Assembly (NCBI GenBank): GCA_021432635.1
Contig: MU270074.1
Location: 185,970-249,969 of the forward strand
Length of the DNA stretch: 64,000 bases
Source: Thozetella sp. PMI_491
Taxonomy: Eukaryota; Ascomycota; Sordariomycetes; Chaetosphaeriales; Chaetosphaeriaceae
Reading direction: 5' to 3'
The first letter of the stretch is position 1; each line of letters begins with the position of its first letter. Shown here in pieces: positions 14,300 to 25,085 of this stretch. The position numbers were made by a program, and so were the translations under genes. Below the pieces are notes generated by a model. The model did not search any database, was not told where the DNA came from, and was given only the letters and a program-made list of their open reading frames with translations.

Positions 14300-17200
14300 A
14301 ATGGACAACGTCTTACGGGGCTTACACCCCTGGTAGACTGCAGCTACTAGGTGCCTTTTGAACCCTATTAGCTACAATCATGAGATGAGTTATCTTGATA
14401 TGTGCTACAGTCCGGTTAGGGCCTCCTAGGTCGGCGGTATGCTGGATGTGAGGGTGGATTTCCTGAACGGCTGTAATCCTTATCCTGGGTTAAGATATTG
14501 GGGACGAGTATGGGCAGCTAAGGTACGTTCCGACCAAGTATAAGTAACGAGTAACGTATGTGTGATAACGCTTGATTCTCCTCTGCTATCATGTGGCTAT
14601 GTGCTTGTCTACATATTCGTTATCCATCTTGTTAAACACGTAGCCCCTAGTATAGGCAGGCGTTGCGTCGTTAGGGGTATGCATGGAGTTCTAGTAGTCT
14701 GGCGTTACAGCGCAAGCCCTAGGTTCCCCATCGGCTCGCCAGGCACGTGTGGTATCTGAGCGAGCCTTCGCTGAGTGCTAGATAAGGTGGGCTAGTGGAA
14801 AGCGAACTGTAACAATATGAATGACATTGCCGAGGCGGTCGAACGAGCTTCAATATGGGTAGCAACGAGGAGCGTCGAATAGAGTTTCCACGCACAAACA
14901 TACATAGTGTACATACCTGACAGTTTGATAGTCACTGAGAGGACGTAATAGACTCCCTGAAGCCTGAGGTATAGCACAATCCCCCACGAGGTAGATGTTT
15001 ATATGGACCCAGTACACCTTGCACTGAAAGAAGGGTTATATCTCTTAGTATTTCACATCTATCTCAACCAGCCAGTAGAGCCTGGCTGCTTCCTTGACAT
15101 TGTTATCCCTGTTCTTAGACTGCCTCATTCTTCTTAACTGGTGTAGTGTTGAATAGCCCTTTAAGGGATGTACTTACCAAGAGTTGCGCTACTAGGCTGT
15201 TAGTCATTCTCGTTAAAGTTGACAAGGGTAAGAACAGGTCTAGCGGAGGTGCCGTCTTATTTGCAGACCTTGCGGATTGTCGGAACTTCTTAATACCGTG
15301 GTTTCTTTGACAGACATACTGGCAACATTAGCTTTGGAAGTGTTCTGTTGGGTCTTTTCTGCTTCCTTGGCGAGGTAGATAGAGTTTTAGGCGTAAAGCT
15401 TTCCCTGTCTGAGACGGGGCTATCTTTTTGGCGATAGTGTTGATGAGTTTGGTGAAGGTATTGATAGAATCGATAGGCTTTGCTCTTAATTGCGTTACTA
15501 TAGCTACGTGTATGTTTCTGGTCGCTGAAAGAGTCTTGCTGGAGTCGTAGGTGCTCTAGCCTGCTTCTCCAAGGGTCTCTTAGTTATTATTACCTAGCTT
15601 GTTAATATTATTCGTAAATATATCTATATCGTTAGTATCTATATATTTATTGCACATAATTATATCTACGTGGTTACTGGCTATATGTACATTGGTAGTT
15701 AAGATCTCTGTGTTCTATAAAAGGTTATAACAGGAGTAGGCTTGGGAGAGGTATTTAGGACTGTAAAAGTAACAGTCCTTGCTGTTGATTCTTATTTATA
15801 CGCCTTTAATCTTCGCTAAATCGTATTTACATATGAGTTTAGAGGCTAGCTGCTGATAAGGGGTTAGTGAGGGAGCGACATGATACGTGAGAGAAAAGTT
15901 CTGGTCTTAGATGGGTGTGGAGATTCTTTCAGAGAATGTTGAGATCTCTTGCGAGGGTATGAAAACTGCCTGCCGCGATTAAAAGCTGACATCTCACTGA
16001 AATCCCCAACGACCTCGTGCAGCTCGCTAAACACCAAAGTGAAGGCTGTCTGCGCGAAGCTAAGGCTACCCTCAGCGGGAGAAAGGAAAGCTGAGGGTGG
16101 GCTCCTAGCTACATATAGGTGGAACGGTATTCCGTATACCTGAGTAATTTTCAGATCTACTTGTACGAGTAGACTATAAAAATGTGTTTTGGGTAGGGTG
16201 CGTAAGGAGAGTAAAGGTTTGGGATGTGCTTCTATGTATCGGGGTGATCTTGGCATCGCTTCCTGTCTGAAAGGAGGTTATGGATACTAGGTTGGAGAAG
16301 AGATTGGGTAGATAAGTTGAGTTGCACCGGAAAGATCCACGGACTACTTCTATTCGGATATTTCGACTCCAATCACCCTGAGCCCCTAGGAGTTGGCCTT
16401 ACTACGGTACTCACTCAAGCATAAAGGGTCATTTATGCTAGGCGCCTCATGACTGAATACCACCTACGGAACTCTCGAAAACTAGGGATGCTAGAATGAC
16501 TTCATTGCTCTCTCCCTGTAGCCCTGCTTTGCTATGGATGATATCGAAACATACAGGCTCGCGCGAGGACGCTGATGACGATGTGAGGGTTTGGACATAA
16601 CTTGGATTTGAATTACAAGAATTACAAGATTTCTTTTGGCATATATCAGTGGACTGACCTGATGATGCGGTGGTAGTGCTAGAGGAGAGGGCGATATTCA
16701 AGACGCTGATAGAGGGGTTTATGAACGAGTAGTTACCTGGCGAGATACGATGTCGAAAGACCTAAAGGAACTAAGGATCAACAAGAAGACATGTTCAGAA
16801 GATGATATATTTAATTCGACGATGACTTGGTAATAGAGTTTATGCTGTGAACATTAAACACTGGGTGCCTTTCAACGATGAAACCGATAGACGGTTAACT
16901 TTACAATCCTCACTTACACTTATCACAACCTCATCACCATAACTTTACTGTCAACAAATAAAATAAAACAGTACATTCTCAAATATACCACGGTGAACAG
17001 ACCGCTAACTACAAACATAAATAGCTAGATCTAGTCTTCTACTTTCCTCCCTTTTCATCGCACGACCTCCCTTCCACTACCGCTAGGTTTAGCCATGTAT
17101 CTCAACCGCTAAGTCTCTCATTTGCTTAGGACAATATGGTCGCCCCTCTCACACCTGTCTCTGAACTTACGTTTAGCTACCAGAAATTAGACAGCGAAGG

Positions 17201-17520
17201 AACTCGAGTAGATTTTCGTAAATTAAAATATTTCATATCAATCCGTGGTCTACAATGTTGATAAACGCAAACAATAGCCCTTTTAAGCACCGCAACTCGC
17301 CCTATTATCTCCCAGGGTGCTTCATGAAGCTCGGATAGCCTTATAGTGACTCGATATAATCAAAACCACATCGACATCGGGCACCAGCTCGGGTTGGAGG
17401 CCAAAACACGGAAAAAAGTCCGGGCCTAGATTGTCTAAACCTACCCTAGAGAGTAGCCTAACTTAACTCATTATACCTAGATATGAGTATTCCTCGAGAA
17501 CGCCGAGAAGCAATGTCTCC
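14300..17520. other. AT-richer block with decayed ORFs, possible old mobile element
   Basis: Base composition shifts clearly here, with TA-rich runs around 15600-15800, in contrast to the GC-rich DNA on both sides. On the minus strand two moderate open frames remain, at 16256-15864 (130 codons) and 16701-16447 (84 codons). A further stretch at about 15340-15500 reads as coding-like but is cut by stops. I cannot match any of them to a family. The pattern of compositional change, one dominant coding strand and many stops fits a mutated transposable-element remnant, but no terminal repeats or catalytic motifs were seen. Confidence 0.3.
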
Positions 17521-17525
17521 TTCGG

Positions 17526-17870
17526 ATGGCACCCCTAACCAACGAGGTGGCGCATAGCATTATGTATGCTGTCGTTAGGCCTGCTTGGCGGCTCTACACC
17601 TGGCTAGATGTTACTTGTGCGGCTCAGCACTATATGAGGCACGGGCTCGCCAAGCATGGTTACCTCCTGACAAGCAGAGCTGTGATTAGGGCTAACTGCT
17701 GCAAACTCTTGGCAGCGACTTTCGAGTTTCCAACTGCGTCAAGGATAGCACAGAAAACCGGTGCTGGGTGGGGGGCAGTCACCATGCTGCGCTCAAGTGG
17801 CCGGATCACGGAATGGAATGTGAGGCCTGAGACTACTAGGTACTCTATTAGCCAACTCGGATATCTTTAA
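17526..17870 (+). CDS. Small orphan ORF, 114 codons, doubtful
   Basis: This ATG-started open frame of 114 codons lies at the edge of the AT-richer block, where stops are frequent, so its length is mildly notable. The predicted peptide has many Trp, Arg and Tyr residues and no signal peptide, membrane segment or recognisable domain. It has no evident TATA box or splice partner. It could be a remnant of a coding region or chance. I would not treat it as a gene without transcript or homology support. Confidence 0.15.
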   Translation: MAPLTNEVAHSIMYAVVRPAWRLYTWLDVTCAAQHYMRHGLAKHGYLLTSRAVIRANCCKLLAATFEFPTASRIAQKTGAGWGAVTMLRSSGRITEWNVRPETTRYSISQLGYL

Positions 17871-18540
17871 CCGCTGTACCAAGCGTCGTCTTTCATGTAG
17901 CGAGGGGTCAGCACCCTTCTCGTAAAGTGAAAGAAGAGCGACAAGTTGCTAAGAACACGTTGCTGCGTGGAAGCCGCTATGCGAGCTTTCACTCATCTCT
18001 TCGCTTTCTTTTTATAAGGATGGATATTAATATGAAGTTATAGCCAACCAAGGCTTATAGAAATCGCTACAGTTTTACGGGTACGTGGCCGTTCTCCACC
18101 TGGGAGCCCTGCTAACAGTAGTACCTTCGTATTGCCGTAGCGTGGGAGTTCTGGTTTGGGCAGGTTGGCCGTGTAGGGTAATATCCATAGCAACTTGCCC
18201 AACTGTGCAGCTGCGCTTTGCCGTGTATCCCGTAGTGACACCAAAGTCAGCTACACAAAGTTACCCATATCCCTGCGTACCATGTATGTACTGCGAGGAT
18301 CGTGCACGTGACTGCTTCTGACGGGTGGCGAAAACACCAAGTTCCTACGGGATGCCAATCATGTGATCGACTGGACAGTGCTAACGTTTTTTTGGCCACT
18401 ATGACTCGAACGAGCCACCACCAATGGCATATGCTCTTGGTGCTGGGCTCTCTGATCTGGCTTCTCGGGGGGAAGGCAGCGAGAAGGCACCTAATTCCAC
18501 ATTTCAGTTCTGCCTATAGCTTCTTGGTCACGAGAATGGT

Positions 18541-18574
18541 ATTGCTCATTGCTCATTGCTCATTGCTCATTGCT
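18541..18574. repeat. ATTGCTC heptanucleotide tandem repeat
   Basis: Almost five perfect tandem copies of the 7-bp unit ATTGCTC, the last ending ATTGCTT. The unit is not a known telomeric repeat, and the array is isolated in intergenic DNA. Confidence 0.9.
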
Positions 18575-19216
18575 TTTCCGTGGTCGAAGTAGTGTTGGGA
18601 AGAGGTGTCCTCCTGAATCTGGATATCGTCCAGACAGGGTTCTAGACTTTCGTACCTCGCGGCAGCTGCTAGGCTTACTAGGCAGTGCACCACGATCAAT
18701 GAAGAGAGTCCGCGGGCCGTGCAAATGTGTACATATGTGAATTTATTCGCCGCCTATGAGCCCGTTTCCGGGAAGAGGACAGGCAGGTATCTTTCTTTTT
18801 GGGCTTTGAATGCTTCCACGTAGAAGGCTATCTTCATGAATCCCCACCCCCCCAAGGCCGGCCAGCCACGCATGATTGATGTTCGTCGCCGCCGTCATGT
18901 AGATCCATGCACATGATAGCCCATATCCATGTATCCCCTTCCCCGGAAAGCACCAAACCGTCTCCGGTAGGACGGATGGACGCCAAAAACGCCGGGGCAC
19001 GGGGCCAGTACCCCGTGCCGCTTCCCACACACCCTATTGTAATGGCACGATATATGTTGCTCCAATGCGCGGATGAATCCCCAAAAAGCGCCGTTGGCGC
19101 GCCCACGGATGGGCAGGCTCATGTAGTAACAAAAGAAAAAAAATGACTAGTTATAAGTAGGTACACACCGTCGCTGCAGCTCCGCGGGGGCAGGCGGCGG
19201 GAAATATGGTTCAAGA

Positions 19217-19239
19217 AGGTAGGTAGGTAGTAGGTAGGA
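19217..19239. repeat. AGGT/TAGG simple repeat
   Basis: Interrupted tetranucleotide run of AGGT units, with a TAGTAGG break, about 250 bp beyond the png1 stop codon. It has no apparent function. Confidence 0.7.
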
Positions 19240-19489
19240 TGAGGTGGAAGAATAAGGAGACAAAGTTGACGCTAAGTCTAGGTTGGCCGGGCCAGGTATG
19301 CTGTCGCGGAAGCATTAAATGTAATAAAGTGTAGCGATTCAATGGGACGTGTGTAGGTCGACTTTGCTTGTGTCGTATCCTTCGTCCAGGGAGAACTCGG
19401 TTCGGGGGGTCGGCAGGGTATCTTGCGGAATAGCTGAGGCCAGAGCCCCGTCGTCGAGGTGGGTTGATTGGATTGGCATGACGCGTTCT

Positions 19490-20949
19490 TTAGAATGGGC
19501 CCTGGGACGGATCGTGAGGGGGGAACTGAGGGAACTGCTGGTTCCGCCGACCGTTCTCTCCTCGTGCGGCGACCCATTCGGCGTTGCCGCTTTGGCGACC
19601 AGGGAGCTCTGCAGGCACCTTGGTGTCATCGTTTGGGGTAGGGCGTACGCCGCTCATCCCCATGCTCGATCCGACGTCGGGCATGAGCTGCGTCACAGCA
19701 TGGGTGATGGAGGCCACAACGTAGCTGCGGAGCTCACGATCCTCACGCGAGTCCTCCTTCTCTAGCCGGAAGCGGTTGTCCTTGTCCATGTTGGATCGAC
19801 GGAGGTCCTTGATCTCCTTCAGGACGTAGAGCAAGACTTCCTCGGGGCAGCGGTTGCGCTCGTTATAATGCTCTGTCTTGCGGACGTATCGCCTCGTCAC
19901 GTCGGTCGCACCGTCGATGGAGAAGGCGACGCAGTACGACATCTTCTTGCCCCAACCCTCGGTATAGAGGCGCGGATTGTCCCAGGCCTCCTCACAAGGA
20001 TCAACGTGGACCCATCGCTTCTGGTGTTCAGAGTAGACCTCGGTCCACAGGTGGTCCTCGGCGTTCCAGATCCAGCGCACACGGGCGCCCATAGCACGGC
20101 ACAGCATGGTGAAGCAGTTGACCCATTCACCACAACGACCGCGCCTTGTCTGAACCAGGCGCCACACGTCGCCGTATCGCGGGAAGCGCTCGTAGGCGCC
20201 GCAGCTGCCATTAGAGCACTGGAACAGTTCAACGCGTAGGGCACCGCATGCATTCTCCTCAGGGGTTGGGGCGGTTAGGCCTTGTGCAATGGTCGGGGAC
20301 ATGCAGACAGGGCACGCTGGGTTGTTGACCCAGGTGAAGAACTGTCGCTTGAACCATCTACACGAGATGGTTAGCATCTTGCATGACGGACGGGAGGGAA
20401 ACGTCTCTTAGGATCGACGTACCTGAGGAGCGCGCGGATGACGCAGTCCTGGTAGCCCCATTCTGCTGGGCGACCATCCTCCATGCTGGCTGCTTGCGCC
20501 TGCATTACCTGGCTCTCCTCGTCCGCCTCGCTGTATATTCTATCTAACGGGACGACCTGTAGAGCCTCGTCAAGCAAACCAGGGTTCTCGTACTTGGTTG
20601 GCGTGAGCGACAGGGCGATCAGAGTGTTCCTAAATTTCTGCGACTCCTTGTCGCCGGGGGCGGGTGGTGTTGGGATCATGGGCAGGTTCCGAATAGAGGC
20701 GTAGGAGGGAGGCGTTTGCGGTGCGCCGTGGGCGGTCGTTGGCCTTCCCGGCCCCGAAGCAGCGGCGGCGCGAAGGTTGTTCGTCGATGCCCTCTCTAGC
20801 GGTGCGGGCGAACCCTGTCGCGAGCGGGACTGGTCGAGGTCGTTCAACCTCCTTGTCCGCAGTAGACCCTCGAACCGTACTCGGAGGTCGCGGGCCCATT
20901 CCTCCCCGTAGTCGCCGTTCGGCGGCATGGCCCCATGGTTGGGATCCAT
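19490..20949 (-). CDS. png1: Peptide:N-glycanase PNG1 (transglutaminase fold)
   Basis: Cytosolic peptide:N-glycanase, which removes N-glycans from misfolded glycoproteins exported from the ER, usually together with Rad23 and the proteasome. There are two exons, 20949-20423 and 20357-19490, with an intron at 20422-20358 (donor GTACGT, acceptor TGTAG), giving 464 residues. Residues 1-175 are a low-complexity N-terminal extension followed by a helical segment. The zinc site is formed by C191xxC194 and C223xxxxC228. The transglutaminase core carries the triad C251 (in GRCGEW), H278 (in DHLWTEV) and D295 (in HVDPCE). The C-terminal 100 or so residues are charged and poorly conserved. The protein is longer than yeast Png1 because of both tails. 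Filamentous fungal orthologs such as that of Neurospora crassa are reported to be catalytically inactive through triad substitutions, so the intact triad is notable. Assignment is secure; activity is inferred. Confidence 0.93.
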
Positions 20950-23389
20950 CGTGATGGTGTTAAAGGGGGAGAGGGGCGTGGAGATCGGATCTCCGACTGC
21001 GCTCTCCTAGCTACTTGTGGGATAAATGGTGGCTTTTTGTAGGTTGGTGGTAGTGGTTGAGTTCGGCGGGCGGCGGCGTGAGCAATGCGTTCAGCGCCGG
21101 AGCAGTCGTCAGCAACCTCGCAGGGTGGATGATGTGCCCTTCGCCACTGAGGAAAGCAGCTGCACTGGTCGTCGAAGCCGCTCGAATCCGAGGCTGGCGA
21201 GCGTCGTCTTTGCCCTCGGTCGATGTCAGCGTGGTTAAGCGCCGGCACCAGAGTCGTCGCCTAATTGCCCGTGGAGCGCAGCGTTGGCGTCGGAGGGGCA
21301 GGGGCGTCGAGATGTGGTCGTCTGAATCGATTGTTCCTCGTCGTCTTGCTCGCCGGGCGCCGTCGCGTTCGACCGAGTCGAGATGCCTCTGGCCGTATGA
21401 ATGAGCGGATACGGTCGTGGGGAGGAGAGATTCTGGCCTGGCGGACAGAAAGGTGGTGGACGGGGAGCGGATTATGGGATGGGATGAGTAGTCGGGTAGT
21501 AGTGTAGGCTCGAGGGCCAGACCAGGGGGGAGGGGGGATAAAGGGTGGAGGCGAGCCAGGTACTGCGTAAGTTTCGGAGAGTCCACTGACGGACCTACGT
21601 ATGGGGGTGACCACCTGTGTTGCGTGGCAGCCCACCCAGCAGATCCCCAATTGCGTATTGGGCAAAACGGAAAGGGATTCGCACTCGCAAGACGCAAGCG
21701 AGGCACCGGAAGGCAAGAGGCAAAAGCCAAACGTAGACCTGCCACCTGCCAGGGGGGGGGGAGAGGGAAACGTAGACCTCTGGTTTCTAATTGCGGTCTC
21801 TCGCTTCGTTTCCTCCCTCTGCCGACTTGCTCAATTTTTGCCTACAGTTTTGCCTCTGTGTTCTCCTCGTCATCGCCCTTCTGCCGTCCTTGCTTGCATC
21901 GCTAGGCTGGCAGGCAATTGCGCAGAGTTTCCCCATCTCTGCGGTGCCTATACTCTCTACCTCCCTGTCTCTCGTTTTCCTGGCCCTCCCACGCAGGCAG
22001 AAACGGAAGGGGAGGCGCACGTAATGAGCCGTTCGAGGAGCCCGACCCGTAACGTACGGGGCTTGGCCATTCGTGGGGAAGGCGCAAGAGAGGGGGCAAG
22101 GGGCGGAGACCTCTTTGCAAGTGACGCGCGTCCATCTGTCGCCCACATCCCAGATGCGCCCAATCAAGGGACCCTGGCTCCATCTTTTTTGTGAGAGTGG
22201 GGCAAGTACTTCCCGATGGCTAGTTCCCCCTGGTTGAGTCCACCATCTCCGTCGTCTATTACTCTACGTCGTCAATCCTCACTCCATGGACGCAGAGTAC
22301 GAAGTAGGCACGGTATACCTAACTACATACCTGGGGAGTTTGTTCTTGGGCCGGCTAGTAGTGGTGGTAATCTGCCCTCGACGACTGGAAGCCAAATGCA
22401 CCAGCAACGAGCCAAAAGAAGCCCGTTTACTGCCCTGTACGCTCCCACACCGCGCAGTTCGAGTCGTTCGACAGGGCGTTGGCAAAATTCTAAGAAAAGC
22501 CCATCGCTGGGCCGGCCCAATCCAGCCAAGCGCCTCATTACGGCACTCTCGAGTGGTGGATGACGAGGCGCGGCCCTGGACAATCTACCGAATGGCCCAT
22601 GAAAGAGAGCAAATGGTTCGGGGGCCGTACACCAGTAGTGGCACGGAGCATGTGGCTGAAGCCAGGAGACTGCTGTGCACCGCCCTGACGCCTGCCTTGA
22701 GGCCCTGACGCCCCTCCCCCCCCTTCTCCCCACCGTTTCTCGCTCCCTCCCTTCCTACGGCCTGGATGCGATCCGGATGGACCGCCGGTATGCGCACACT
22801 TGGACTGAGATGGCTGACGGCGACGGTCGGTCCCCACGGCGCGGGACAGACTTACACGCTGGTCTTGCTGCCGCCGATGATTTATCTCAGATTTATCTCG
22901 CAGAGGGTATGCACAAACTTCCCGAGCCCAAAGAGCGCTGGCTATCGTGTGGTCCCCATTGGCTCGATGCGCAGTTTTTATCAACCCTTTTCCCGCGATC
23001 CAGGAACGAAGCCGACATCAGGCAAAAGACGGGCCGGGGGATGGTAGTAGAGCACTCTGGAAGACTCCGACTCTCAGGCATGCAGAAGCCGGGACTCAGC
23101 CTCGTTGGTCCCCCTCCCCTCCCCCCCCTCAATTGCATTGTTACATCCCCATGGATGTAGACCACCATGAACACAGACCACAGACGCTGCGAGACCCAGC
23201 GACTCGGCACACAGTGTTAAGCATTCGAGATGACGACCACTGTGGCCGGCAGCTCACCCTTCCGGCCCTCTGAGATGGGCGAGAGAGGCTCAACTGCCTC
23301 ACCATCATGGAGCCCCAGGCACCCATAAATCGTACCCTGTTGCCCCACTCCTCCATTTTATGCTCCACCCTGGCCCTGCCAAACCTCTC

Positions 23390-23467
23390 CTCTGCTTGGC
23401 TCGCTGGTCCTTTTGGCCCGCCACTGGCTCATTCGGCTCGTTATTGGCCCTCTTGGCCTGTTGCTCT
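23390..23467 (+). repeat. Dispersed 20-bp-period repeat, copy R2
   Basis: Three to four degenerate tandem units of about 20 bp, with the core TTGGCTCGCTGGTCC, then TTTTGGCCCGCCACTGGCTC, then TTCGGCTCGTTATTGGCCC and TCTTGGCCTGTTGCTC. The second unit also matches the arm of the inverted-repeat element at 38273-38324 (TTGGCCCGCCA.AGCTCA), linking the two sets. Confidence 0.65.
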
Positions 23468-24969
23468 CTTTTTGAGAAGCTGGGATAGCCCGAATTGGAG
23501 GGGATTGTCTCCCAGTCGTGAATCGATCGCCTTGATAAGTTGATGCCCCCCCCCCCCTCTCCCCAGCTTGCCCAGCCCGCCAGGGTTGGTGCTTCTTGGC
23601 ACCATCTCTCTCAGGCACGAGCCTGATGCCAAAATCAGAACGCCCCCCTGCCCCCTTTCAAAAGTAGAAACAGTAAATCGCCAAACGCCAACGACGCGAT
23701 CGTCGACTAGCTTTCTCGGCAGCCACGAATCCTCATTTCCATCCGAACAAGATAGCAGACTTACGCATTCCTACCGTGCCTAAGGGTTCCTAGGCCTAGA
23801 CTCACCCGTGGAAGGTAGTAGCAGGCACGGGCGCTCCCGCAGTTCAACGTCTCTCTCCAGGCCGCCTACCAGATGACGAGGCCGGAGGCGAAATAGGTCA
23901 GACGAGGACATCAGTCTTCTGGTGCCTGTAGGGATGGACGTATGTCGCTGTGATATGGGGCATCGAACGGCAACGTAGCTAAACTATCCGACGGCATTCG
24001 TAGACCTTGACGTCCCCCAGCCGGAGCGCTGTCGGCGATCCGACAGCAAAGCTGGGCCGGAGGTTTGCCGGGAGCCTCAGACTAGCTATCCGGGGAGCAC
24101 GACGACCTTCCCACGCTCTCTCAGCTCCGTTTTCAGCTGATCCCCGCGGCGATCCTCTGCACACTGTCCTGCGGCGAATGGATTCGCCTCACTATGGTCC
24201 TCTCTACTGCCGCGCCAGGGCAAGAGGCGGACAGTGTGGGCACTGTGCTCGTCAGTTTCTCTTCTCGGGGCCGCGTCATCTTTCTGATTACATACGTGTT
24301 TCGAGCCAATCCCCGTCGCCACTCCACTCCCGACCTCAAGTCTTTCGGCCTCTGGCTTGTGTTACAGAAGATTGGGCTGGACCCTTTTTTTTTCTTAAAC
24401 CTCCACATGCCGCCAGGAAACTCAAATCGTCGTCCGGAGGGCGAGGTGGGCTTTTCCTATTCCGAATGGCCTCTGCCTTACTCCCCTATTGTCGTCCTCA
24501 GAGCATGCCGAGACTACCGTCTTTTGCCGTGTCTGCTGGGGAGGTGGAGGGGTCCTCATCAACCACGGGAGTCAAGTATATTGGCCGCTGGTCTTGGCAC
24601 TTTGGACGCTATCACCGACTTGGAGGCACACAATATTACGGAGTAAAAGGTGACGTGCCTCTGGCCGCTCCCGGTGGTCTCTTCAACCAGCCGCCGCGGG
24701 ACTAGTTGGGCTGGCGTGGCACCGCCAGCTGCGCCGGCTGTCGGTGGGAATGGCGATCCTCAGGGGCTTACGTATCACGTATCCCGGCCGACCTCTCACT
24801 GGCGTTGGCGCTCGATGGATTAATCCGCGCATGTGGCCGCTTATTCCTGGGGATGCCGCTTTTGTGTGCTCTGCTCGTTCGGAAAATGGCGGATTGGCCG
24901 GGACGTACATGGTACAGTTACAGTTACGATCCACCCTGGTAGATATCTCGCATGGTACGAGAAAGATGT

Positions 24970-25085
24970 CAGCCAGGCTTGACGGCTTCAAGGGCAGCAT
25001 ATGGCCCTCTTGGCTCGCTGCTGGCCCTTTTGGCTCACTACTGGCCCTCTTAAGTCACTGCTGGGCCCTCTTGGCTTGCTGCATC
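24970..25085 (+). repeat. Dispersed 20-bp-period repeat, copy R3
   Basis: The best preserved copy. A head segment CAGCCAGGCTTGACGGCTTC is followed by about four tandem units of GGCCCTCTTGGCTCGCTGCT type up to about 25085. Head and first units align with the copy at 27654-27725 over roughly 70 bp. It lies wholly in intergenic DNA. Confidence 0.75.

Larger units (their letters stand above)
1..14300. other. Gene-poor GC-rich intergenic tract
   Basis: I find no gene here that I can support. The tract is GC-rich with few stop codons, so many open frames of 60-280 codons overlap on both strands. None shows a recognisable domain, a consistent splice pattern or a good start context. It holds C/G and A/T homopolymers, a (AGCT)4 run at 3983-3998, a GGGAGA-type purine run near 7092-7117 and a 10-bp triplicate at 10841-10870. 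A copy of the dispersed 20-bp-period repeat lies at about 31-83. Unusual non-coding transcripts or a very long regulatory region cannot be excluded by reading alone. Confidence 0.6.
17871..19489. other. Intergenic DNA downstream of png1
   Basis: No gene is supported. The stretch contains the ATTGCTC heptamer array at 18541-18574, a GGTA-type simple repeat at about 19217-19239, and the presumed 3' untranslated region of png1 next to 19489. Confidence 0.6.

Noticed and set aside
21011-21745. 244-codon open frame upstream of png1 on the minus strand
   Set aside because: Pro/Arg/Ser-rich composition with no domain. It lies where the png1 leader and promoter are expected.
24007-24705. 232-codon open frame on the plus strand
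   Set aside because: No domain, no start context, and overlapped by alternative frames on both strands.
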